Assembly (NCBI GenBank): GCA_027623555.1
Contig: JAQBSZ010000037.1
Coordinates: 1-40,583 of the forward strand
Length of the DNA: 40,583 nucleotides
Direction: 5' to 3'
From: Pseudomonadota bacterium
GTDB lineage: Bacteria > Pseudomonadota > Gammaproteobacteria > Pseudomonadales > Pseudohongiellaceae
Shown here piece after piece: positions 16,971 through 24,298 of the stretch (within the stretch, counting starts at the first letter, position 1; every line of letters begins with the position of its first letter). The position numbers were made by a program, and so were the translations under genes. Under the pieces are notes generated by a model. The model had not been told where the DNA came from. It was given only the letters and a program-made list of their open reading frames with translations, and did no database searches.

Positions 16971-17013
16971 TACCCAAAATGGGTACTATAATACCCATTT
17001 TGGGTATTATCAA
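16971..17013 (-). promoter_or_regulatory. Sigma70 promoter overlapped by two TACCCA-N3-TGGGTA operators
   Basis: On the minus strand a -35 TTGATA (17013-17008) and -10 TATAGT (16990-16985) are separated by exactly 17 bp. One palindrome (16992-17006) fills the spacer, and the second (16971-16985) covers the probable start site. Their starts are 21 bp apart, two helical turns, and one is the exact reverse complement of the other. This layout fits cooperative self-repression by the winged-helix protein encoded from 16956. Confidence 0.75.
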
Positions 17014-17066
17014 CCGTAGACGTTCTCGGTTTCCAGTCCTGGTTTGCAGTCGCGAAGTAGGTCGAA

Positions 17067-17201
17067 CTAACGGGCGTTGGTGGAGAGAAAAGTCAGCAGC
17101 TCAGTTTCGATGGTGTCGGAGACTCCGGGCACGAATAGTATGGTGATCGCCGTAACCACGGTGACGCCCGCGCAGAGGATCAAGTAATTTTTTGCTTTCA
17201 T
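17067..17201 (-). CDS. 44-residue single-helix membrane peptide
   Basis: A short open frame starting at ATG 17201 with GGAGAA 8 bases upstream. It encodes a short basic start (MKAKNY), a hydrophobic helix (about residues 6-25) and a polar tail ending in LSTNAR. It begins 21 bp after the stop of the upstream same-strand gene, so it is well placed for co-translation. No family is recognised. Start signal, membrane-protein pattern and operon position support it as real; it could be a small inner-membrane protein or a signal-anchored peptide. Confidence 0.6.
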   Translation of the reverse strand: MKAKNYLILCAGVTVVTAITILFVPGVSDTIETELLTFLSTNAR

Positions 17202-17222
17202 TCGGTAAGTTCTCCGCTAGGG

Positions 17223-17771
17223 TTATCTTGGTTGTAATTCGAAGGCCCAGGTATTGCCGGCTTCGATGCCACGTCTGGCAGCCTGGATCGCTGCAGCAGG
17301 AGCTGGCGACTGTACTCCGGAATATTTGGTCAGTAACTTGGCGGCGACTCCATTCAATTCATCGCCTTGCTCGATACGTACCAAGCTGCGTGGGTAACGA
17401 ATGCCATTGATGCGCAGTACGCCTTCGTTATTGCCAGCGTCTGCTTCGATTGCCCATTCCTTCCAGAGCCTGCCGAGGAAGCTGGTCATATAACCCGAGA
17501 CGACATAGATCTTGCCTTCGCTCTCCAGGATATAGATCAAACGTGAGGCCATGGGATCGTTTAGCTGCAGCTCGACAGTTGGGATGCTATCGGTAAAACT
17601 CCAGTCCGGTTCCGGACCTGTGTGCAATGTCCCGCTTGTCATCTCACCACCGGGGAACAGAATTGAGGGCCCGTCGGCGTTGCGGTTGTCAAAACGCAGC
17701 GTCGCCATGGCTACAGCGGGAATCAGTAGCAGTATCCCCACTGTCTGAAGAACTATTTTTAGAATTTTCAT
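17223..17771 (-). CDS. Exported or membrane-anchored protein of unknown function
   Basis: A 182-residue protein with an N-terminal hydrophobic segment (residues 4-23, signal peptide or anchor). The rest is soluble, with conserved-looking blocks LFPGGEMTSG, GPEPDWSF, VELQLNDPMASRLIY, VVSGYMTSFLGRLWKEW and VLRINGIRYPRSLVRI. The pattern resembles FMN- or F420-binding split-barrel nitroreductase-like proteins found as hypotheticals in marine proteobacteria, but this is tentative. CGGGAGAG precedes the start. The 44-residue membrane peptide follows 21 bp downstream, and the DLQGVW-family gene lies 58 bp upstream on the same strand. Confidence 0.65.
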   Translation of the reverse strand: MKILKIVLQTVGILLLIPAVAMATLRFDNRNADGPSILFPGGEMTSGTLHTGPEPDWSFTDSIPTVELQLNDPMASRLIYILESEGKIYVVSGYMTSFLGRLWKEWAIEADAGNNEGVLRINGIRYPRSLVRIEQGDELNGVAAKLLTKYSGVQSPAPAAAIQAARRGIEAGNTWAFELQPR

Positions 17772-17829
17772 TGCGCTCTCCCGGAGAGTTTTTTCGAATT
17801 ACTCGTTAGAACTGATTCGTTGCTGATCG

Positions 17830-18780
17830 CTAGTTTTCTGAAATACCTTGCTTTGCTCGTTGCTCTTCGATGCGGGCGCCACGCAAGATATAAGTCATCG
17901 CATAGTTACCCTCGTGGCAGGCATATTCGTATTGAATGTAGCCATCCAGCTTTGGCATCGGGCGCACGGCAGTCCAGGGCTGGGTATAGACCGTCGGGTC
18001 TTCGATAGTGAATTGATAATCGATCATGTCATCGCTGACCCGGGTGTATCGCTCGACCGCCCTGGTGTTGCGCGAAGAAGGATAGCGATGGCTGGTCTTG
18101 TCGCTGAAGTTGGCAGTCTCCACCACCAGGGTGTCGCCGTCCCAGTAGCCTCGCGAAGCACCATTCCACTGGCGTATCCTGTCATCCAGCGCCGGGCGGT
18201 CATCGATCGGGATAATTCTCACGTCATGGATCATTTCCACGTAGATCGCCACGAAGTCCTTATTTTGAAAGATCTGGTAGGAATTATTGTAGCCGGAGGA
18301 AACCGGCGGCACGCCGTGATAGGTGATGCAGCGGTCCCAGTTGGTGCGGTCCAGCCAGGAATCGGCGGGGTGTTCGCTGGTGTAGGCCGCCTGTTCGCGC
18401 TGGCGTGCCACGGCGTCTTCCCGTAACGGCAGACGACCAGTTGGCGGATCGACGATGAGCGAAGTACGCAGATCAGCCGACACCTCACCACGGTCGAACC
18501 ACTCGTAGTTATAGCTGCCGACATCGCCCGGCCGGTCAGTGGGTTCCTGCTGCGTAGAGGCGAAAATCTCGGCGGCTTCTTCCGGCGTATAAAATTCCTT
18601 GTCTTCCAGGCGGGTAGGGCGCTGCAGGGGAGTCAGGCTGGCATAAGACCAGACACCCTGCAGATCGGGATCTCCCCAGGGGGTAGTCTTGCTGTATTCC
18701 TGGGCGGCGGCGAACTGCCCGATGAGGAGCAGAAACCCTGGGCAAAGCATACTAATTACTGCGACGAACTTGCTAGTCAT
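17830..18780 (-). CDS. Exported 'DLQGVW' family protein, paralogue 1
   Basis: A 316-residue exported protein of unknown function (signal peptide 1-26, cleavage near AAAQ). The mature start GDPDLQGVWSYASLTPLQRP and the end YEYACHEGNYAMTYILRGAR also occur, slightly changed, in the protein at 28710-29711. Other shared blocks are HPADSWLDR, SGYNNSYQI, IHDVRIIPID and GYWDGDTLVVET. The family is abundant in bacteria with many exported catabolic enzymes, but has no known activity. CGGAGA precedes the start. It is divergent from the selenoprotein gene across a 145-bp gap and heads a minus-strand group. Confidence 0.72.
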   Translation of the reverse strand: MTSKFVAVISMLCPGFLLLIGQFAAAQEYSKTTPWGDPDLQGVWSYASLTPLQRPTRLEDKEFYTPEEAAEIFASTQQEPTDRPGDVGSYNYEWFDRGEVSADLRTSLIVDPPTGRLPLREDAVARQREQAAYTSEHPADSWLDRTNWDRCITYHGVPPVSSGYNNSYQIFQNKDFVAIYVEMIHDVRIIPIDDRPALDDRIRQWNGASRGYWDGDTLVVETANFSDKTSHRYPSSRNTRAVERYTRVSDDMIDYQFTIEDPTVYTQPWTAVRPMPKLDGYIQYEYACHEGNYAMTYILRGARIEEQRAKQGISEN

Positions 18781-18925
18781 TATCTGTCTCCGTCACGATG
18801 AATTCCCAATTGAACTATCCGTAGGATAATGGCAGCTCTCCCAAAAATACAGTCGTATATCTTATGCCTGCTTATTCCGCTCCCGGGATGGCAGGCAATA
18901 AATCATCGTGGTAGCATCGACCGCT

Positions 18926-20062
18926 ATGAGAATAAGAATTCCAGAAATCGCCCTGGCCGGGATCGTGTCCCTGCTACTGGTGAGCGCCTCTGCAGCACAG
19001 GAACGACAGGCCATCGAGGTGGCTGCGCTGGGCCCCCAGGTCGGCGAAGCGGTTCCTCAGTTCAGCCTGCCTGACCAGAACGGTCAAATTCAAACGCTCG
19101 ATTCAATCAAGGGGCCAAACGGAACGATGTTGCTGTTTCATCGTTCTGCTGACTGGTGACCCTACTGCAAAGCGCAACTCGTGGAGTTGCAAGAGCGTTT
19201 GGAGGAACTGATCAGTTCCGGCATCGGCATTGCCGCCATCAGTTATGACTCCGAAGCCGTGCTGGCAGATTTCGCCCAGCGCCGTGGTATTACCTTCCCC
19301 TTACTGTCAGATGATGATTCCGCCGTAATAAGCCAGTACGGGATTCTCAATACGGTAGCGGCAGAGGGAGTAGGTCCTGATGCTGATAACCCGGAAGTTC
19401 AAGCGGATGTGGCGAAATATGTGTCAGTTTTTGGTTCGAGTCAGCTAATTGTTGGTACGCCTTACCCCGGTACTTTTATGCTGGGCACTAATGATCGAGT
19501 GACTTCGCGGTTCTTCGAAGAGTTCTACCGGGAGCGTAACACCACTTCCAACGTGATGCTGAAACTGGGCATCGGGCTCTCGCCCATCGCTGCTGTTGAA
19601 GGTTCAACAGCGCATCTGAAGTTTACGGCATACCCGAGCAATTCCAGTGTCACCGTCGGTACTCGCTTCTCACTGGCACTGGAAGTCGAACCAGGTCCGC
19701 AGATGCATGTGTATGCACCGGGTGCCGATGACATGGGTTATCGTGTCATCGGTTTCAACCTGACACCGAACTCACTGGCGCGATACGAACCGGTACAGTA
19801 CCCGGAGTCGGAAATTTATCACTTCGAGCCGCTGGATGAATATGTCCCGGTCTACCAGAAATCCTTCACCCTGCTACAGGAAGTGGTCATGAGTTCTGAT
19901 GCACAAGCGGAAGAAGTCATGGCTGATCTGGATGCGCTGACGCTAACCGGTACTCTGGAATATCAGGCCTGTGATGACGCGATCTGTTTTCTGCCCCAGA
20001 GTATTCCGGTCTCCTTTACTCTCGACCTGGAAATGCCCGACCGACAACGCGCACAGCGTTAG
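18926..20062 (+). CDS. Probable selenoprotein: redoxin (UxxC) fused to DsbD-alpha-like domain
   Basis: The reading frame from ATG 18926 meets UGA at 19157-19159, codon 78, and then continues open to TAG at 20062, giving 378 residues if UGA is read as selenocysteine. The codon sits exactly where redoxins have the attacking Cys: RSADW-U-PYCKAQL, i.e. a U78-P-Y-C81 motif. A signal peptide (1-24) precedes a thioredoxin/AhpC-TSA-like domain (about 36-190). Residues about 220-370 resemble the DsbD N-terminal (alpha) domain, including Y346-Q-A-C349 and C354. A SECIS-like hairpin follows the UGA. A periplasmic thiol-exchange role is inferred. Start choice is uncertain (GTG 18908 is possible) because no strong Shine-Dalgarno is visible. 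A nonsense mutation in a dying gene is the alternative. Confidence 0.8.
19157..19201 (+). promoter_or_regulatory. Recoding UGA and bacterial SECIS-like hairpin
   Basis: After the UGA (19157-19159), GCAACTC (19174-19180) pairs perfectly with GAGTTGC (19184-19190), leaving a GTG loop (19181-19183). A lower helix can form between 19168-19173 (CAAAGC) and 19195-19201 (GCGTTTG, one bulged G). The loop begins with G and lies 21 bases after the UGA, within the spacing known for bacterial SECIS elements bound by SelB. Confidence 0.72.
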
Positions 20063-20412
20063 CAAGCGCCGTTCAAAAATTTTTCATCGATAGCAACGCT
20101 GGCGAATTGTGCTGGAATAAATCCAATCAACCGACTGTTTTTCACTACGAAATTTCCCTATCAGTGCTGTGTTATACTCACCGCTTCACTGCGTAGTAGT
20201 TTGCTGACTTAGTGTTATTAATCGCTAAACCATTCCCGCACTGATCGCCGGTTTCCTGCTCTTGCTCGCGAATCGGCAGTTCCATCCCGGAACCAGTTGC
20301 GATGTAAAGTTCAGTGCACAAACCAGGGCCGAACCTAAAATCTGGCTTTATTAACTCCTGCAGAAGCAATCACCTGACCTGCCTGCAATTTAACCAAGGG
20401 GAGAACCACTCG
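20063..20412 (+). other. 350-bp leader region of the GNAT-HDAC gene
   Basis: No gene is supported. The left half (20070-20178) is a copy of the sequence found again at 22266-22375 and ends in the promoter-like TGTGTTATACT. A further matching segment (GCTGACTTAGTGTTATTA, 20203-20220) recurs near 22439-22460. The remainder up to the Shine-Dalgarno AAGGGGAG before 20413 shows nothing specific. Confidence 0.55.
20070..20178 (+). promoter_or_regulatory. Shared upstream element, copy A, with extended -10 TATACT
   Basis: About 109 bp that aligns along its whole length with 22266-22375, with identical blocks CGTTCAAAAA, CAACGCTGGCGA and GGAATAAAT and a common TGTGTTATA end. The TATACT hexamer at 20173-20178 looks like a -10 box. 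Conservation ahead of two unrelated genes suggests a common promoter or regulator site. Confidence 0.6.
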
Positions 20413-22179
20413 TTGTTTCGTATACGCTGCATCCATGACGACATCCTGCCCATAAACAAGGAAGTCATAGCCCAGGTTCAACACATACTCAAGACCCAGA
20501 TACAGGGACTGGCCAGCGCTGACATCGAAAGCTTGCCAGCTCAGTTGGCCAATCCCCTGAAGTACAAAATTCGTTCCATCCTGTTCGTTGCCGACGACAA
20601 CAAGGGACAGGTGAAGGGCTTTGCCTTGTTGCAACACGCAACAGATTTGAATTTCTGCTATCTCGACTACATCTCAGCGGCAGAGCAGAATACTGGCCGT
20701 GGCATAGGAGGTGTACTCTACGAGCGCATTCGCGAGGAGGCATTCCTGTTTGGCGCAGTGGGCTTGTTCTTCGAATGCCTGCCGGACGATCCCGATGTGT
20801 GCAGGGACAGCAGCAAGCTGAAGCAGAATGCGGCCAGGCTGCGATTCTACGAACGCTATGGTGCACGGCCTTTGGCTGGGACTGCCTACGAAACTCCGTT
20901 GAGCCCGAAGGACGACTGTCCTCCTTACCTGGTATTCGACAGCCTGGAACCCGATCTCCCACTGAGCGCTGCCAAAGCTCGGGCGATAGTGCGGGCGATT
21001 CTCGAGCGCAAATATGCTGGTGTATGCCCCAGTTCCTACGTGAACATGGTTGTGAAATCCATTACAGATGATCCGGTGCGCTTGCGACCGGCAAGGTATA
21101 TCCGCACAGCGATAGTCAACCTGAAACGGGTATCCAGTTCTATCGATAACCAGATTGCGCTGGTAATAAACGACCGCCATGACATTCATCACGTACGCGA
21201 CCGTGGCTACGTTGAATCACCGGTGAGAATCAATTCCATCCTGAAAGAAATTATCCCTACCGGATTGTTCAAGCAGGTGAATGTGAAGCGCTACTCGAAG
21301 AAACATATTACCGCTGTGCACGATTCCGGCTATGTCCGTTATCTGCAAAAAGTCTGCAAGAATGTGCCACCCAATAAATCGGTATATCCCTATGTGTTTC
21401 CGATTCGAAACGCCAAGCGCCCCCCCAAAGAGCTGCCAATTCGGGCCGGATACTATTGTATCGATACGTTCACTCCGCTAAACGAGAATGCCTACCTGGC
21501 AGCGAAGCGAGCAGTCGATTGCTGCCTGACTGCTGCCGACAGCCTGCTCGCTGGCCACAGAATCGCCTACGCCCTGGTGCGCCCGCCTGGACACCATGCG
21601 GAGCGACAGTTATTCGGTGGTTTCTGCTATTTCAACTCCGCCGCGGTTGCCGCAAATTACCTGAGCCGCTTTGGCAGGGTTACAATGCTCGATATCGACT
21701 ATCACCATGGCAATGGTCAGCAGGACATTTTTTATGAGCGATCGGACGTGCAAACGATATCGATCCATGGGCATCCCCGATTTGCCTATCCCTACTTCTC
21801 CGGTTTTGCAGAAGAAACCGGCAGCGGGGAAGGCGCGGGCTACAACAGAAATTACCCGTTACCGGAACAGCTAGACAACAGTCGTTACCATGACGTGCTA
21901 CGCAAGGCTCTGAGGCGACTGCGCAAGTTTCAACCGCAGTTCGTCGTTGTCGCCCTGGGCCTGGATACTGCCAGGGGTGATCCGACCGGTACCTGGGGAC
22001 TGGTCGCCAAAGACTTTCAAATAAACGGCGAACTCATCGGCGCGCTGGACCTGCCCTTGCTGGTGGTGCAGGAAGGGGGTTACCGGGCTCGTTCCATTGG
22101 TATCAATGCCCGGCACTTTTTTACCGGTTTGACTCAGGCCAGCAAACACTTTCCCACGCCTGGTGCATTGCAAAAATAG
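20413..22179 (+). CDS. GNAT acetyltransferase-histone deacetylase fusion protein
   Basis: A 588-residue two-domain cytoplasmic protein. The N-terminal part (about 1-180) is a GNAT-like acetyltransferase with the acetyl-CoA loop NTGRGIGG (93-100) and an RFYERYGARP segment typical of motif B. The C-terminal part (about 245-588) is a class II-like histone deacetylase / acetylpolyamine amidohydrolase fold. It has the His pair in RPPGHH (H394, H395), zinc ligands D429 and H431 in DIDYHHGNG, D523 in the LDTARGD segment, and EGGY near the end. I prefer TTG 20413, preceded by AAGGGGAG at ideal spacing, over GTG 20314. One chain carries opposing acetylation and deacetylation modules; polyamines or protein lysines are possible substrates. 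Confidence 0.86.
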   Translation: MFRIRCIHDDILPINKEVIAQVQHILKTQIQGLASADIESLPAQLANPLKYKIRSILFVADDNKGQVKGFALLQHATDLNFCYLDYISAAEQNTGRGIGGVLYERIREEAFLFGAVGLFFECLPDDPDVCRDSSKLKQNAARLRFYERYGARPLAGTAYETPLSPKDDCPPYLVFDSLEPDLPLSAAKARAIVRAILERKYAGVCPSSYVNMVVKSITDDPVRLRPARYIRTAIVNLKRVSSSIDNQIALVINDRHDIHHVRDRGYVESPVRINSILKEIIPTGLFKQVNVKRYSKKHITAVHDSGYVRYLQKVCKNVPPNKSVYPYVFPIRNAKRPPKELPIRAGYYCIDTFTPLNENAYLAAKRAVDCCLTAADSLLAGHRIAYALVRPPGHHAERQLFGGFCYFNSAAVAANYLSRFGRVTMLDIDYHHGNGQQDIFYERSDVQTISIHGHPRFAYPYFSGFAEETGSGEGAGYNRNYPLPEQLDNSRYHDVLRKALRRLRKFQPQFVVVALGLDTARGDPTGTWGLVAKDFQINGELIGALDLPLLVVQEGGYRARSIGINARHFFTGLTQASKHFPTPGALQK

Positions 22180-22580
22180 TTGCCACAGTCAATGATTTTT
22201 ATCCGTAACAGTGGCGCGTTGTTTCTGCGCTACAAGGTATATTTCTCAGATGCCTGAACATGGGACGTTCAAAAAATTCTCATCGACATCAACGCTGGCG
22301 ATTATTTTAGGAATAAATTCGGTGGACTGACGGTATATCACGACGAAAATTCAATGCATTTGCTTGTGTTATATTGGTACCTGCACCGGGTAGAAATATT
22401 TCGATTTATTTTTACTGAATGCTGATTTATTCCCCCCAGGCTGCGGATTTAGTGTTACTCTTGCGCCGCTTCGCAACCGCTCGCTACTAATCTTTTACGA
22501 TAATTCAAGTTAACTATTCAGTTAACTTATGCGTGCTGTTGAATCAACAAGACATTCTACTCACCTGCTGGAGTGCATGT
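22180..22580 (+). other. 401-bp leader region of the MATE gene
   Basis: No gene is supported. It contains copy B of the shared upstream element (22266-22375), an AT-rich stretch unique to this copy and then a segment (GGATTTAGTGTTACTC, about 22445-22460) that again matches the region ahead of the GNAT-HDAC gene. Confidence 0.55.
22266..22375 (+). promoter_or_regulatory. Shared upstream element, copy B, with -10-like TATATT
   Basis: Aligns with 20070-20178 almost without gaps at roughly 70% identity by eye and ends TTGTGTTATATT. The distance from this end to the next matching block is about 40 bp longer than in copy A. Confidence 0.6.
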
Positions 22581-23942
22581 ATGAAAGATCTGACCCAGGG
22601 TTCTCCCACCTCGCACATAATCTCAATGGCAATTCCAATTGCGGCCGGCATGATCTTCCAGACTCTTTACCTGTTAGTTGACATGTATTTTGTCGCGGCT
22701 CTCGGTGAGGATTCCATGGCAGGTGTCGGCACAGCAGGGACTCTGTTGTTCATGATTATGGCGCTGACCCAGGTACTGGGCGTTAGTACAGTTGCCCTGG
22801 TCTCACAGGCGGTAGGGCGCAAGGATCAGGACGCAGCGAACCTGGTGTTTAACCAGTCGCTGGTACTGGCGGTTATCTGCGCTGGAATCACGCTGGTTGG
22901 TGGGTATTTCTTTGCCAGGATTTACCTGGGGAGTATCACCGCAGACCCCGGTGCGCTTTCAGAAGGAATTACGTTCATGTACTGGTTTCTACCGGGCATG
23001 GCGTTGCAGTTTGCCATGGTGGGAATGGGATCCGCCCTGCGGGCAACGGGTATCGTGAAGCCGACCATGTACATCCAGGTATTTACCGTGGTGCTGAATA
23101 CAATTCTGGCGCCGATTCTGATTGCTGGCTGGGGTCCGGGTCCGGCACTTGGTGTAATGGGAGCTGGACTGGCAAGTACACTATCAATCGTCGCAGGGAC
23201 GATTCTGCTATTCCTCTACTTTCTGAAACTGGAACAATACGTCGAATTCGATTCCCGCTTATGGAAGCCGCGTTTCAAAATATGGGGAAGAATGCTGAAC
23301 ATCGGCTTGCCTGCCGGTGGCGAAATGGCATTGATGTTTGTGTACTTCTCAATCGTGTATTGGCTCATCCAGGATTTTGGCGCCACGGCCCAGGCCGGTT
23401 TCAGTATCGGCGGTCGGATCATGCAATCGATCTTCATGCCGACCATGGCAATCGCCTTCGCCGTCGGTCCTATCGTCGGGCAGAACTACGGTGCGGGACT
23501 GGGCGGGAGGGTCAAAGAGACCTGCTATAAAGGCATGTTCCTGTGCTCATGCGTGATGGTGCTTACTACGGTGTTGTTGCAGTGGCGGCCCGAGCTGCTG
23601 GTGGCGTTTTTTAGCGATGATCCTGAGGTAGTCGCCGTCGGTTCGGTGTTTCTGCAACTGATCTCCTGGAACTTCGTTGCCCAGGGCATTGTGTTTACCG
23701 CCTCCGGCGTGTTCCAGGGGCTGGGGAATACACGACCGGCGATGCTGAGTTCTGCTATTCGCCTGATTATATTCATTCCAATTGCATTATTTATAAGGTA
23801 TCAGCCTGGATTCACGGTTAACCAGGTCTGGTATGTGTCAATTCTTGCGGTGACCGTGCAGGGGATTGCCAGCTTTCTGCTGGTGAGAAGAGAACTGAGG
23901 TTAAAGGTGGGAGCCGACAAAGCGGCACTGGTTGCGGCTTGA
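22581..23942 (+). CDS. MATE family efflux transporter
   Basis: A 453-residue inner-membrane protein with about 12 hydrophobic helices and the sequence style of MATE (MatE) exporters. These move cationic drugs or metabolites out using Na+ or H+ gradients. The start MKDLTQGSPTSHIISMAIPI followed by DMYFVAALGEDSMAGVG is typical of the NorM/DinF group, and VGPIVGQNYGAG in the second half is the repeat counterpart. The ATG at 22581 is chosen over 22533 because GGAG lies 7 bases upstream and the family begins here. A strong hairpin terminator follows. It shares upstream sequence with the GNAT-HDAC gene, which hints at joint regulation. Confidence 0.9.
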   Translation: MKDLTQGSPTSHIISMAIPIAAGMIFQTLYLLVDMYFVAALGEDSMAGVGTAGTLLFMIMALTQVLGVSTVALVSQAVGRKDQDAANLVFNQSLVLAVICAGITLVGGYFFARIYLGSITADPGALSEGITFMYWFLPGMALQFAMVGMGSALRATGIVKPTMYIQVFTVVLNTILAPILIAGWGPGPALGVMGAGLASTLSIVAGTILLFLYFLKLEQYVEFDSRLWKPRFKIWGRMLNIGLPAGGEMALMFVYFSIVYWLIQDFGATAQAGFSIGGRIMQSIFMPTMAIAFAVGPIVGQNYGAGLGGRVKETCYKGMFLCSCVMVLTTVLLQWRPELLVAFFSDDPEVVAVGSVFLQLISWNFVAQGIVFTASGVFQGLGNTRPAMLSSAIRLIIFIPIALFIRYQPGFTVNQVWYVSILAVTVQGIASFLLVRRELRLKVGADKAALVAA

Positions 23943-23948
23943 TGAAAA

Positions 23949-23991
23949 GGGGCAGCGCGAACTCTTTCCAGAGCTGCCCCATGCAGTTTTT
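23949..23991 (+). terminator. Intrinsic terminator after the MATE gene
   Basis: GGGGCAGC (23949-23956) pairs with GCTGCCCC (23973-23980), followed by a T-rich stretch ending TTTTT at 23991. It begins 6 bp after the stop codon. Confidence 0.65.
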
Positions 23992-23999
23992 CACAATCG

Positions 24000-24277
24000 C
24001 TACGGGGGATTATCTCGTATGAACCGGACGATGACTCCCGCCAGTTCTTCACCTTTCTGTTCCTGCAAAAAATGACCAGTGCCTTCGATAGTCACATGAT
24101 TCTGACCATGAGCACCGGGAACGTATGTTTGAAAGATTGCCTAGCCTCCGGCAGTGATCGGATCGCTATCGCCCAAGGCGGTTAGAAACGGTTTTTCCCA
24201 GCGCCGAAGTACCTCCCAGGCGGCGGCATTGGCAACCGCACCGGGTACTCCACTGCAACAGCTACGCGTCGCGGCAT
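24000..24277 (-). pseudogene. Haloalkane dehalogenase remnant (C-terminal part)
   Basis: On the minus strand this stretch reads as the end of a haloalkane dehalogenase-like alpha/beta hydrolase: AAAWEVLRRWEKPFLTALG, DSDPITAGG, then IFQTYVPGAHGQNHVTIEG, then TGHFLQEQKGEELAGVIVRF. The catalytic His would be in GTGHFLQE. An in-frame TAG interrupts it at 24141-24143, and a frame change is needed near 24255 to join MPRRVAVAVEYP with GAVANAAAW. The N-terminal two thirds are missing. It lies directly downstream of a complete alpha/beta hydrolase gene on the same strand. Confidence 0.75.
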
Positions 24278-24298
24278 GACTGCGCTAAATATTTCTGC

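Noticed and set aside
19157..19159. UGA as a simple nonsense mutation splitting the redoxin gene
   Set aside because: The codon is exactly at the redox-active Cys, the rest of the gene is intact, and a SECIS-like hairpin follows, so recoding is favoured though not proven.
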